Both the position numbers and the translations under genes were made by a program. The notes beneath the pieces were generated by a model that saw only the letters and a list, made by a program, of their open reading frames with translations, did not search any database and was not told the DNA's origin. A stretch of 64,000 nt of DNA from Oscillospiraceae bacterium (GTDB taxonomy: Bacteria > Bacillota > Clostridia > Oscillospirales > Ruminococcaceae). Of this stretch, positions 23,902 through 32,220 are shown piece by piece (within the stretch, counting starts at the first letter, position 1; the number at the start of each line of letters is the position of its first letter). The stretch is taken from positions 316,090-380,089 of the forward strand of contig JAHHTZ010000001.1 of NCBI GenBank assembly GCA_020024285.1, in the 5' to 3' direction.

Positions 23902-24534
23902 ATGAAACAGGCTGTTCTATTTGATTTGGACGGGACGATGTGGGATGCAACCTCCCAGCTTGTCCCCGCATGGAATACGGTGCTTGCCCACCACCCCGAA
24001 ACCTCGCGCCGGCTCACGCTTGAGGATGTGCGCGCATGCATGGGAAAAACCGTCACACAGATCGCACAGATGATGCTCCCGGACGTTTCCCAGGAGGAGG
24101 GCGAAGCCATCGTGCGCGAATGCTGCATCTACGAGCTGGCGCCGCTCCTTCAGTTTGGCGGGACGCTCTATCCCCACCTCGAAGAAACCCTGATGAAGCT
24201 CCACGCCGACTGCTTCCTTGGCATCGTCAGCAACTGCGAGGACGGATATGTGCAGACCTTTTTGGAGCATCACGAGCTTGATTATCTGTTTGACGATTTT
24301 GAGATCGCCGGACGCACCAAGAAGAGCAAGGGTGAAAACATCCGCCTTCTGATGGAGCGCAACGGCATCGACCGCGCCATCTATGTGGGCGATACACAGA
24401 GCGACTTTGACGCTGCACAGCTTGCAAAGATCCCCTTTGTCCACGCCGCCTATGGCTTCGGGAGCATCGACGGTGCAGCCCCCGCCATCCACGACCTCTC
24501 GGAATTGCTCCCCCTTGTTCCCACTCTGCTTTAA
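23902..24534 (+). CDS. HAD-superfamily hydrolase (phosphoglycolate phosphatase-like)
   Basis: A 210-residue HAD phosphatase. Motif I is VLFDLDGTMWDA (nucleophile Asp), motif II IVSNCE, motif III GRTKKSKGENI (Lys) and motif IV YVGDTQSDFDAA. The cap domain between I and II is alpha-helical, so subclass I (PGP/beta-phosphoglucomutase type). Substrate unknown. ATG at 23902 with AGGAAAGGAAG upstream; an extended -10 TGGTATACT (23839-23847) is the likely promoter. Confidence 0.85.
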   Translation: MKQAVLFDLDGTMWDATSQLVPAWNTVLAHHPETSRRLTLEDVRACMGKTVTQIAQMMLPDVSQEEGEAIVRECCIYELAPLLQFGGTLYPHLEETLMKLHADCFLGIVSNCEDGYVQTFLEHHELDYLFDDFEIAGRTKKSKGENIRLLMERNGIDRAIYVGDTQSDFDAAQLAKIPFVHAAYGFGSIDGAAPAIHDLSELLPLVPTLL

Positions 24535-24541
24535 GAAACAG

Positions 24542-24574
24542 CAATGCCGCACGATTTTCCGTCGTGCGGCATTG
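24542..24574. terminator. Bidirectional terminator between HAD and folD
   Basis: CAATGCCGCACGA pairs with TCGTGCGGCATTG around a 7-nt loop between converging genes. Confidence 0.75.
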
Positions 24575-24589
24575 TGCTTTCTTCGGCTG

Positions 24590-25459
24590 CTATTCCTGCG
24601 CCCTGCGGCTGAGGTTCTCCGCTGCGCTGACAAGGTGGCTCACCAGAATGGAGGTGGTGACGGAGCCGACCCCTCCCGGAACGGGGGTGATGGCGGCGAC
24701 ACGCGGCTCCACCTGCGCAAAGTTTACATCCCCCGCAAGCGTTCCGTCCGCGCGGACGTGGATGCCGACGTCGATGACAGTCTGCGTCCCGTCCTCCCGC
24801 AGATAGCCCGCTTCGATCAGCTCCATTTTGCCGATGGCGGCGATGAGGATGTCCGCTTCGCGGCAGATTTCCTTGATATTTTCGCTCTTGCTGTGGCAGA
24901 GCGTCACGGTGGCATCCTGCTGGAGCAGAAGCATCGCCACCGGCTTTCCGATCACGAGGGAGCGCCCGATGACCACCACGCGCTTGCCGCTCACAGGAAT
25001 CCCGTAGTGCTGGAGCAGCACCATGCACGCCTTCGCCGTACAAGGGGGGTAGCCCTCTCCGCTGTCGGTGTAGACGCCGCTGATGGAGGCGGCGGTGATG
25101 CCGTCCACGTCCTTATCGGGGCGCAGCAGAGAGCACACCTCCCCTTCGTCGATGTGCGGCGGCAAGGGACGGAACATCAGGCACCCGTGAAACGAATCGT
25201 TTTGATTGATCAGGTGGATGATGTCCTCAAGGTCCTGCTGCTTGGCATCCTCGGGGAGCAGGAAACGCTCCCACTGTACGCCCACCTTTTCGCAGCATTT
25301 GATCGCGTTTTTCTCATAGGACAGGTTGTTCGGACGCTCGCCCATGCGCACGATCGCCAGTTTCGGCATGATCCCGCGCTGGATGAGCGCCTGCGCGCGC
25401 ACCTGTGTGTACGCCGTCAGAGCAGCCGAAACCGCTGCCCCCTTCAGTAAAATTGCCAT
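24590..25459 (-). CDS. folD: Methylenetetrahydrofolate dehydrogenase (FolD), divergent at the cyclohydrolase site
   Basis: A 289-residue FolD: DKDVDGI, the Rossmann VVVIGRSLVIGKPVA, VIDVGI, and ITPVPGGVGSVT all match. In E. coli FolD the site motif is YVASK and VQLPLP; here the aligned stretches read YEKNA (residues 48-52, Lys to Ala) and MFRPLP (95-100, Gln to Phe). These Lys and Gln residues are needed for the cyclohydrolase step in the human enzyme. The Asp of KDVDG is kept. The protein may therefore be a dehydrogenase only, or use the Lys two residues on. ATG 25459 follows AGGAAGAG. Monocistronic. Confidence 0.9.
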   Translation of the reverse strand: MAILLKGAAVSAALTAYTQVRAQALIQRGIMPKLAIVRMGERPNNLSYEKNAIKCCEKVGVQWERFLLPEDAKQQDLEDIIHLINQNDSFHGCLMFRPLPPHIDEGEVCSLLRPDKDVDGITAASISGVYTDSGEGYPPCTAKACMVLLQHYGIPVSGKRVVVIGRSLVIGKPVAMLLLQQDATVTLCHSKSENIKEICREADILIAAIGKMELIEAGYLREDGTQTVIDVGIHVRADGTLAGDVNFAQVEPRVAAITPVPGGVGSVTTSILVSHLVSAAENLSRRAQE

Positions 25460-25604
25460 AGCTCTTCCTACTTTCTGCGTCCCCTCCCCACCCAAAACGG
25501 GGAGGGGACGTTCGATTGTTTCCTTGGGCTATTATATCATATTTTTTTGTGGGCGCATAGACTCTTGGAATCCGTGCATTTGCGCATTTTTTGCGGGGGA
25601 CTTC

Positions 25605-25656
25605 TTGACATTTTCATAAGACTGTAGTATTATGAAGCTGTAATACTACTACAGTC
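25605..25656 (+). promoter_or_regulatory. Promoter and BlaI-type operator
   Basis: TTGACA (25605-25610), 17 bases, TATTAT (25628-25633). A palindrome overlaps and follows the -10: GACTGTAGTA-TTA ... TAATACTACTACAGTC (25620-25656). The TACTACAGT/ACTGTAGTA halves are of the BlaI/MecI operator class, so the regulator pair downstream is probably autoregulated. Confidence 0.8.
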
Positions 25657-25677
25657 TTATCGAAAGAAGGGATTCTC

Positions 25678-26037
25678 TTGGATACAAAGCTCTTTGACTC
25701 TGAGCTGAAGGTAATGGACGTGATTTGGGAAAAGGGGGAGCTTCCTGCAAAGGAAATCGCCAAAACCCTGACGGCACAATTCGGCTGGAACGTCAACACC
25801 ACCTACACCCTCATCAAACGCTGCATCAAAAAGGGAGCAATCGAACGCTTCGAGCCGAACTTCATGTGCCGCGCGCTCATCCCGAAGGAGGCAGTGCAGG
25901 AAGCGCAAACGGACGAGCTGATCAACAAGCTGTACGGCGGCTGCGCCGATCAGCTCTTCTCCGCCCTGCTGGGCAGGAAAAAGCTGTCCGCAGAGCAAAT
26001 CGAAAAGCTCAAGCAAACCATCAATGAGCTGGAATGA
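25678..26037 (+). CDS. BlaI/MecI/CopY family repressor
   Basis: A 119-residue winged-helix repressor: FDSELKVMDVIWEKGELPAKEIAK and the recognition helix NVNTTYTLIKRCIKKGAIER, followed by a C-terminal dimer region with LSAEQIEKLKQTINELE. The start is TTG at 25678 with AAGGGA upstream. The gene sits directly behind its predicted operator and is followed by the BlaR1-like sensor, as in beta-lactamase control systems; no beta-lactamase or PBP gene is next to it. Confidence 0.92.
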   Translation: MDTKLFDSELKVMDVIWEKGELPAKEIAKTLTAQFGWNVNTTYTLIKRCIKKGAIERFEPNFMCRALIPKEAVQEAQTDELINKLYGGCADQLFSALLGRKKLSAEQIEKLKQTINELE

Positions 26038-26047
26038 GGGGATGGAT

Positions 26048-27571
26048 ATGAGCTTTTTGCAAATGAGCATCACAGGCGCTGTCCTGATTGCAGTCATCAT
26101 CGGGATTCGGACGCTTTTGCTGCACCGACTGCCGAAAAAAACATTCCTGCTCCTTTGGATGATTGCCCTTCTTCGTCTGCTCCTGCCTGTTTCGTTCCCC
26201 TTCGCGTGGCACATCGCTCCTCTTGCGGTCATGCGCCCCGTTCCTGTGCAGTCATCGGAATTTTTGACCGCTTCTCTCCCTATGACCGACCAGCCGCCCG
26301 CTGCCGCAGACGTGATGGCGTCGGGGGCGTTTTCTGTTCCTGTCCGGGAGATTCTTTGGGGAATCGGTGTTTTGGTGTGCGCAGCGTTCTTTGCTGTCAC
26401 CTATTTTCGATGCCGCAGGGAGTTTGACTGCTCTTTGCCGCTTGAAAATTCGTTTACCCAGAAGTGGCTTTCCTCCCATCGGCTGATGCGTCCCCTCTCC
26501 ATTCGCCAGTCCGACCGCATCGACGCACCGCTCACCTTCGGCATCCTTCGTCCCGTGATCCTGATGCCAAAATCGACCGATTGGTGCGACGAAAAAACGC
26601 TCTCCTATGTTTTGGCGCATGAATTTGTGCACATCCGCCGCTTTGACGCGGTTGCAAAGCTGCTGCTCGTTTTGGCTTTGTGTCTGCATTGGTTCAACCC
26701 GCTCGTGTGGGCGATGGTTTTCCTTGCAAACCGCGATATTGAGCTCTCCTGTGACGAAGCGGTCATCCGTCAGTTTGGTGAAAGCTCCAAGGCAGACTAT
26801 GCCCGCGCGCTCCTCTGCATGGAGGAACGAAGGTGCGGATTTGCCCCGCTGTTCAGCAATTTCAGTAAAAATCCCATCGAAGAAAGGATTGAAATGATTA
26901 TGAAACTGAAAAAGACAACCTCTCTCTCCCTCGTCCTTGCCGCATTTCTTGTTGCCGGTGCCATCACGGTATTTGCTGTCTCTCCCGAAGCAGACCCGAT
27001 GGAGGAAGGCACTCTCTCCTACGGCGGCGCCGACATCCTCTCCTATACGGACTCGGAGGACGGAAAACAATACTACAGCTGGGACAACGGGGAAACGTAT
27101 GTCCCCCTGACCGAGGAAGAATTTCAGGAAAAATTCCCGACCCCAAACATCGAATGGTGGACCTATGAGGAATATAAACGCTGGCTCGAACAGGAAAAGC
27201 AGGATCTCCGGCACGTCATCGGGCAGAAAGGATGGGCAAACGGCAAGGCATTTGTCTGGACACAGGAGGAAGTGGACAAGGCGATTGCCATGTACGAGGA
27301 AACCTTGGAGGAAATCAAAAACGGCGTGATGCATTCAAAGACGGTCGACGGGGACCCCAATCTGGCGATTTCCTACGACCCCAAAAGCTCCGACGTCAAA
27401 ACAGGATATATGGCATCCTTCATAATGAGGGACAACAAGGAGCGTGTCTTTGGACCGTATGAAACAAAGGAGGAGCTTCGTGACGAACTCGTTTCGTTTT
27501 GCAGCGAACAGCTTGCTCTGGGCGCAATGAACCGGCAGGAGGCGGACGTCCTTCTCAAAAGTGTAGAATAA
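26048..27571 (+). CDS. BlaR1-like M56 membrane metalloprotease with unusual C-terminal sensor
   Basis: About 507 residues. The first 250 form a BlaR1/MecR1 membrane protease: helices, then the zinc motif VLAHEFVHIRRFD (HExxH) and LSCDEAVIRQFG with the third ligand. After one more helix (SLSLVLAAFLVAGAITVFAV) comes an external domain of about 190 residues rich in Trp, Tyr and Glu (YYSWDNGETYVPLTEEEFQ, YKRWLEQEKQDL, then a metal-free charged tail). It has no penicillin-binding SxxK, so it should sense something other than beta-lactam. The start is taken as ATG 26048, 7 bases after AGGGG; ATG 26042 is possible. On signal it should cleave the BlaI-like repressor. Confidence 0.88.
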   Translation: MSFLQMSITGAVLIAVIIGIRTLLLHRLPKKTFLLLWMIALLRLLLPVSFPFAWHIAPLAVMRPVPVQSSEFLTASLPMTDQPPAAADVMASGAFSVPVREILWGIGVLVCAAFFAVTYFRCRREFDCSLPLENSFTQKWLSSHRLMRPLSIRQSDRIDAPLTFGILRPVILMPKSTDWCDEKTLSYVLAHEFVHIRRFDAVAKLLLVLALCLHWFNPLVWAMVFLANRDIELSCDEAVIRQFGESSKADYARALLCMEERRCGFAPLFSNFSKNPIEERIEMIMKLKKTTSLSLVLAAFLVAGAITVFAVSPEADPMEEGTLSYGGADILSYTDSEDGKQYYSWDNGETYVPLTEEEFQEKFPTPNIEWWTYEEYKRWLEQEKQDLRHVIGQKGWANGKAFVWTQEEVDKAIAMYEETLEEIKNGVMHSKTVDGDPNLAISYDPKSSDVKTGYMASFIMRDNKERVFGPYETKEELRDELVSFCSEQLALGAMNRQEADVLLKSVE

Positions 27572-27578
27572 AATCGCA

Positions 27579-27615
27579 AAAAATCAGCAGATTTTAAAAA
27601 TCTGCTGATTTTTTG
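27579..27615 (+). terminator. Terminator of the blaI-blaR1-like operon
   Basis: AAAAAATCAGCAGATTT pairs with AAATCTGCTGATTTTTT. Confidence 0.88.
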
Positions 27616-27708
27616 TCAAGATTCGAATGACAAATTTTATTTTCTTTGCTATACTAAATGCAACAAAAATAATTCTGTTGAATCCATATGGATCGGAGGT
27701 AAACTTGC

Positions 27709-27951
27709 TTGAATCATCTTAAAATAGGGCTTCTTTCCCTTCTCACCGCCGTCATGGTGCTGAGCTTCTGCGCCTGTGGCACCTGAGCCCCTCCCCAAAA
27801 ACCGGCGGTGCCGGAAAAACCACCTGCGATGCTCCCGATTTACGAAAGCAGCACGCCCCAGCCGCTTTCTGCGGCGGATCGTGCATCAGACAAATCAGCC
27901 GATTTTGAAAATACAAGCCACAAGAATGAACAATATTTCACTGTTTTTTAG
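27709..27951 (+). pseudogene. Small lipoprotein gene interrupted by an in-frame TGA
   Basis: A TTG start (27709) after GGAGGT reads MNHLKIGLLSLLTAVMVLSF-CACGT, a lipoprotein-like signal, then TGA (27784-27786), then 54 more open codons (APPQKPAVPEKPPAMLPIYE ...) to TAG. A nonsense mutation in a 79-residue Pro-rich lipoprotein is the simplest reading. A small hairpin CCGGC-GGT-GCCGG (27802-27814) begins 16 bases after the TGA with a G-first loop, so selenocysteine read-through (CGTU) cannot be fully excluded. Confidence 0.45.
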
Positions 27952-28050
27952 GTAAATAATGTAAAAATTTGTGAAATATGCTTGACTTTTCCATTTATAT
28001 CCATTATCATGAGGTCAAGATATCAACTGCTTGTGATGGAGGGAAATCGG

Positions 28051-29031
28051 ATGAAATGGAAAAACATGCTTGCTGTGTTATCGGCAGGCTCGATGTTGAT
28101 TTCAATGGGAGTTCCTGCGCTTGCACAGCAGGAGCTTCCTCAAGCTGCCCTGAGCTCGGTGAAGCTGGAGGGAACGCTCGACGGGGAGATCCCCACCCCC
28201 GGCCAGCAGTGGTACAACCACATCAGCGAGCTAAACCAGCTGATCCTCGATAAAATCCCGCAGAGCGAGCGCGGAAGCGCCTATGCCGACAGCGAGGGTG
28301 TGTATGTGTTCTGCAAGGACGATGCCTCCCGCAAAAAGATTGCAGACCTGTATGCCAAAAACGAAAAATATCAGGATGTTCCTCTCTACACCATCCAGTC
28401 GCCGCACACCGTAAAGGACCTCGGAAAAGCAAAAAAAGAGATCACAAACCTCCTCTCCGATACACTGGGGAGCGATGTTGTGGCGTTCATTTCCCCGAAG
28501 GGCAACAAGGTGATCGTTGAGGTGGAAACAAAGCAGATTGCCAAGGTAAAACGGGCGATGAGCCGCTATGTGCAGTCGGGCATTGCCGAGATACGCCACA
28601 CTGCATCGATGGCACACCCTGCGATGGGGGGAAGAGGACCTTATATCAATGCGTATCAGGCGCGCGACCTCCTCATCCAGAAGATCCCAGCTGCACAGCG
28701 CGGACCGCTGTTTGCATTATCGGAGTATGTTCTGATCGCGAATACCCAAAACAGCACAGACCCCTCCTTCCTCAAGACGACGAGGGCGCTGACAAAGGAT
28801 TTTGATGTGGGACGCCTGTTCTTCCGCGACTGCCCCTACACCCTTGCCGGGATGCAGGAGATCCAAAACCAGCTCAAGACCGCCCCTGCCCTTCAGGATC
28901 ACACGGAGCAGATCATCATCGAGCCAGAGTTCTGCCGGGTGGAGGTTTATCTCTCCCCCAGCACAAACGCGATGAATTACATCAAAACACTCAGCTGCAA
29001 GGACGCTGTCACCGTATTTGAGCGGGTATAG
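28051..29031 (+). CDS. Secreted protein with two related domains, unknown
   Basis: A 326-residue protein. Signal peptide MKWKNMLAVLSAGSMLISMG with cleavage near ALA-QQ; no lipobox and no anchor. The body seems to hold two similar halves: NHISELNQLILDKIPQSERGSAYADSEGVYV (about 55-90) and INAYQARDLLIQKIPAAQRGPLFALSEYVLI (about 195-230), each followed by a strand-rich part. ATG 28051 is set by GGAGGG. I do not recognise the family. No partner genes are nearby. Confidence 0.8.
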   Translation: MKWKNMLAVLSAGSMLISMGVPALAQQELPQAALSSVKLEGTLDGEIPTPGQQWYNHISELNQLILDKIPQSERGSAYADSEGVYVFCKDDASRKKIADLYAKNEKYQDVPLYTIQSPHTVKDLGKAKKEITNLLSDTLGSDVVAFISPKGNKVIVEVETKQIAKVKRAMSRYVQSGIAEIRHTASMAHPAMGGRGPYINAYQARDLLIQKIPAAQRGPLFALSEYVLIANTQNSTDPSFLKTTRALTKDFDVGRLFFRDCPYTLAGMQEIQNQLKTAPALQDHTEQIIIEPEFCRVEVYLSPSTNAMNYIKTLSCKDAVTVFERV

Positions 29032-29049
29032 CTTCCCCTTCCAAAGCAC

Positions 29050-29079
29050 AAGGAGCGATGCCTTTCGGCATCGCTCCTT
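29050..29079. terminator. Terminator between the secreted protein and yitT genes
   Basis: AAGGAGCGATGCC pairs with GGCATCGCTCCTT around TTTC between converging genes. Confidence 0.82.
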
Positions 29080-29084
29080 CTTTC

Positions 29085-29957
29085 TTAGTTCTGATCCCCG
29101 AATTTGAGCTGGGTGAAGCCCTCGCCGTGCACTTCGTTTGATTCCAGCACGATGGTGAAGGAGTTGGGGTCCGCCTCCTTGACCGCCTGCTGCACGAGGT
29201 ACATCTGCTTGTTGTTGCAGGCGCACATCACAACGTCCTTGTCGTTTTGCTGATAGCCGCCGTGCGCCCGAATCCGCGTGGAGCCGCGCCCGCAGCATTC
29301 GTCGATGACCTGGCAGATTTTTTCGCCGTGGTCGGTGACAACGAGTGCCATCTTTCCGGAGTTGATGCCATACATCACCTTATCCACCACAACAGCAAAG
29401 ATGTAATTTACGATCATCCCGTAGATGATGCCGTCCACGTCCTTAAAGATATAGCCGCCCACGAGGATGATGCCCACATCCGACCAGAATGCGATCTGTC
29501 CAAGGGAGATGTGCGGCTTGAGCGCCTTGACTGCCATAATGATGAAGTCCGAGCCGCCGGTGGAGGAATTCTGCATATAGATGAGCGCATAGCCAAGCCC
29601 TGCGATGACACCGGTGCAAAGGGCGGCAAGCAGGCGGCTGCCCTCATACAGCGGAAGGAGCGGCGCAATGTAGTCCATCACAACGGAGGAAATGATCATT
29701 GCGCGCACCGAGCGGAAGAAAAATCCCTTGCCAAGCAGCTTGTAGCACAAAATTGCAACGGGGATATTGAGCAGGATGGTGGAAAAACCGATGGGCAGAG
29801 AGAACACGCGATTCAAAATAATGGCGATTCCGGAAAATCCCGTCATTGGGAATTTGGCATTGACGGCAAAGTTATAGATTCCGATTGCAACGAGAAAACT
29901 TCCGACCAGTTCAAAAAAGATCGGCTTCACTTGTCTTTTGATAAATTCTTGTTTCAT
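29085..29957 (-). CDS. YitT family membrane protein
   Basis: A 290-residue protein: five to six membrane helices (ELVGSFLVAIGIYNFAVNAK, GFSGIAIILNRVFSLPIGFS, STGGSDFIIMAVK) and a cytoplasmic C-terminal DUF2179 domain (MALVVTDHGEKICQVI ... CACNNKQMYLVQQAVKEADP). This is the DUF161+DUF2179 architecture of YitT. Function unknown; a transport role is often proposed. AAGGAG sets the ATG at 29957; the longer frame crosses the upstream terminator. Confidence 0.9.
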   Translation of the reverse strand: MKQEFIKRQVKPIFFELVGSFLVAIGIYNFAVNAKFPMTGFSGIAIILNRVFSLPIGFSTILLNIPVAILCYKLLGKGFFFRSVRAMIISSVVMDYIAPLLPLYEGSRLLAALCTGVIAGLGYALIYMQNSSTGGSDFIIMAVKALKPHISLGQIAFWSDVGIILVGGYIFKDVDGIIYGMIVNYIFAVVVDKVMYGINSGKMALVVTDHGEKICQVIDECCGRGSTRIRAHGGYQQNDKDVVMCACNNKQMYLVQQAVKEADPNSFTIVLESNEVHGEGFTQLKFGDQN

Positions 29958-30002
29958 GGGGGCTCCTTTCCTTCCTGATAGCATCAATTTCTTCTCAAGC
30001 AC

Positions 30003-30045
30003 AAAAAAAGACCGCTTGCAGAAGCTCATTATGATCTGCAAACGC
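30003..30045 (-). terminator. Terminator of the deoR-pfp operon
   Basis: On the minus strand CGTTTGCAG pairs with CTGCAAGCG, then a T7 tract, between the PFK stop and yitT. Confidence 0.72.
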
Positions 30046-30096
30046 TCTTTTCTGTTCCTCAGTATAACACTGCAAAAATTTCCTGTCAACACCTTT

Positions 30097-31338
30097 TTAT
30101 CGGCTGAAATAGTCCCCGGCATCGTAAAGCGCGCCATGCACCGGGACGCCGCCGCAGTACTCTATGGGTTCTTCCCCCAAAATCAGCGGCTTCATATAGG
30201 TCAAAAGCGGCTCAAGGATATCGTTGCCCTGCGGGGCGATCCACTCGAGCGGGATCTTCTTTTCCTCGTTGGCAATGCCGGAAAGGTCTGCACTCCCATA
30301 GCGCACGCGGTACGGCTCGTCCGATACACGCTCCACCACCGCCATGCGCCCGCTCTCTCCGCAAAGGCAGCGGTCCGCCGCCGTCATGCCGAGCATCCGC
30401 GATTCGTACAGATCGGTCGCGGAGGCAAGGTGCGAGGCACAGCGCTGCATCAGGCTCAGCTCGATGGAGCGCACCTTGCAGCCGATGCGCTCGCGCACCA
30501 GATACTCAAGGCACTTTGCCGTGCCGGAAAGCTGGGTGTGCCCGAACACGTCACAGCCGCTGCTGCCCGAAAGCTCGCAGATATAGCTCCCGTTTTTGTC
30601 GCGGAGCCCTTCGCTCACAGCAATCAGGAGTGCATCCTTTTTCTGAAGGCGCTCCTTGATGTCGCACAAAAACTGCTCCGGATCGAAGACGGTTTCGCAC
30701 AGGTAGATGGCGTCGGGACCCTCCCCGCCGCCAAGGCGCGACAGTGCGCTTGCCGCCGTCAGCCAGCCGGCATTGCGCCCCATCACTTCCACGATCGTCA
30801 CCGCCGGAACATCGTACACGTTGCAGTCGCAGCGCAGCTCTGCAAAGGTTGCAGCGATGTATTTTGCCGCCGAGCCGTAGCCGGGGCAGTGATCCGTATG
30901 CATGAGGTCGTTGTCGATGGTTTTGGGCGCGCCCATCACAAAGATATCGTCGATGCCCTTCTCCTTGAGATAGCGCGACAGCTTACAGACGGTATCCATC
31001 GAATCGTTGCCGCCGATGTAGATAAAATAAGAAATCTCGTATTTGCGGAAAACGGCAATGAGCCGCTCAAAGAGGCTTTCGTCGTCTGCGCGCAGCTTCA
31101 TGCGGCAGGAGCCGAGCGCCGCCGCCGGTGTATGGCACAGGCGTTTGATCTGCTGCGGTGAACTGAGCGGTTCGCGCAAATCCACAAACCGTTCCTCAAA
31201 AACGCCCTTGATGCCGTTGACTGCCCCGTAAATGCGGTCAACCTGCCCGCTGGTGAGCACGCGCTCCACGGCGCCTGCTATGGTAGCATTGATTGCCGCA
31301 GACGGTCCGCCGGACTGGGCAAGCAGCATATTCTTCAT
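30097..31338 (-). CDS. pfp: Pyrophosphate-type phosphofructokinase
   Basis: A 413-residue group II phosphofructokinase: LLAQSGGPSAAINATI at the start, GGNDSMDTVCKLS and GAPKTIDNDL in the phosphoryl-transfer site. The GGxDS plus PKTIDND combination (not GGDGS plus PGTIDND) marks pyrophosphate-dependent enzymes. MGRNAGWL binds fructose 6-phosphate. It phosphorylates fructose 6-phosphate with PPi in a reversible step, saving ATP in an anaerobe. The ATG has AGGGG upstream; 18 bases separate it from the DeoR gene, so the two are one operon. Confidence 0.88.
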   Translation of the reverse strand: MKNMLLAQSGGPSAAINATIAGAVERVLTSGQVDRIYGAVNGIKGVFEERFVDLREPLSSPQQIKRLCHTPAAALGSCRMKLRADDESLFERLIAVFRKYEISYFIYIGGNDSMDTVCKLSRYLKEKGIDDIFVMGAPKTIDNDLMHTDHCPGYGSAAKYIAATFAELRCDCNVYDVPAVTIVEVMGRNAGWLTAASALSRLGGGEGPDAIYLCETVFDPEQFLCDIKERLQKKDALLIAVSEGLRDKNGSYICELSGSSGCDVFGHTQLSGTAKCLEYLVRERIGCKVRSIELSLMQRCASHLASATDLYESRMLGMTAADRCLCGESGRMAVVERVSDEPYRVRYGSADLSGIANEEKKIPLEWIAPQGNDILEPLLTYMKPLILGEEPIEYCGGVPVHGALYDAGDYFSR

Positions 31339-31356
31339 CTCACAAGTTCCCCTTTG

Positions 31357-32097
31357 TTATAAAATCTGTACGTTGTTGGCAGCTGCCAAATCAAGGATGC
31401 TTTGCGGAAGCGGTTTGTCGCTGATGAGGTAGTCGATGTCCTTCATGTCCGCAAAGGTGAACGGCAGCATCCGTCCGAGCTTGGAGCTGTCGAGCAGGAC
31501 GATGACGCTGCGCGCCTTTTCAAGCAGCAGGCGGCGAAACGATGCCTGTGACTCAAAGCCGCAGGTGAAGCCCCCTTCGATCGAATAGCCGGCAGCCGAT
31601 ACAAACGCGACGTCGATGTTGATTTGTGACAGGATGATCTCCGCAAAATTCCCCGTGGTGGAAAGGTTGTTGCGGTTGAGCACGCCGCCGCACAGGTTTA
31701 CGGTTGGGTGGATCTTCTTTGCGACCTCCATTGCCACGTTCGCTCCGCAGGTGACCACATTGAGGTACATATCGGGGATGATCTTTGCAAGCTCCATCAT
31801 CGTGGTGCCGCAGTCGAGGTAGATGGCACTGCCCTCGCGCACAAAGTCCACCGCCTTCTGTGCAACGATATCCTTTGCGGACTTGTTGGAGATATCGTCC
31901 GCAGTATCCTGTGCTTCTCCGATAAACTTTGCCCCGCCCCGAACGCGCTGGACATCTCCCATCGATGCAAGATAATTCAGATCCCGATGCAGCGTCATCA
32001 CGCTGACATCGGGAAATTGTTGGGAAAGCTCTCTCAAACTGACAATTCCGTGCTGTCGGATAAATTCTTTCATGTTTTCCCGACGCAGAACATTCAT
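31357..32097 (-). CDS. DeoR/GlpR family transcriptional regulator
   Basis: About 246 residues. N-terminal HTH: RQHGIVSLRELSQQFPDVSVMTLHRDLNYL, then VQRVRGGAKF. The C-terminal sugar-phosphate-sensing domain shows the DeoRC signs IYLDCGTTMMELAKIIP, VNLCGGVLNRNNLSTTG and VFVSAAGYSIEGGFT. It binds sugar phosphates in this family. The second of two adjacent ATGs (32097) has better spacing (7 bases) from GGAGG. First gene of the operon with PPi-PFK, so it probably tunes glycolytic flux. An inverted repeat at 32158-32172 in its leader may be its own operator. Confidence 0.9.
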   Translation of the reverse strand: MNVLRRENMKEFIRQHGIVSLRELSQQFPDVSVMTLHRDLNYLASMGDVQRVRGGAKFIGEAQDTADDISNKSAKDIVAQKAVDFVREGSAIYLDCGTTMMELAKIIPDMYLNVVTCGANVAMEVAKKIHPTVNLCGGVLNRNNLSTTGNFAEIILSQINIDVAFVSAAGYSIEGGFTCGFESQASFRRLLLEKARSVIVLLDSSKLGRMLPFTFADMKDIDYLISDKPLPQSILDLAAANNVQIL

Positions 32098-32157
32098 CAT
32101 GTTTCCTCCTTTGATGATTTATTTGATCCTGCTGCAACGCAGTATGATGCCGCCCCT

Positions 32158-32172
32158 GTGTCAGTGTGACAC
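32158..32172 (-). promoter_or_regulatory. Candidate operator in the deoR leader
   Basis: GTGTCA-GTG-TGACAC is a perfect 6-bp inverted repeat about 60 bases upstream of the regulator start. Confidence 0.45.
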
Positions 32173-32220
32173 CATCCGAGGGGCAGCCATGCATTTTTTG
32201 ATTCATATTTGTCTAACATG

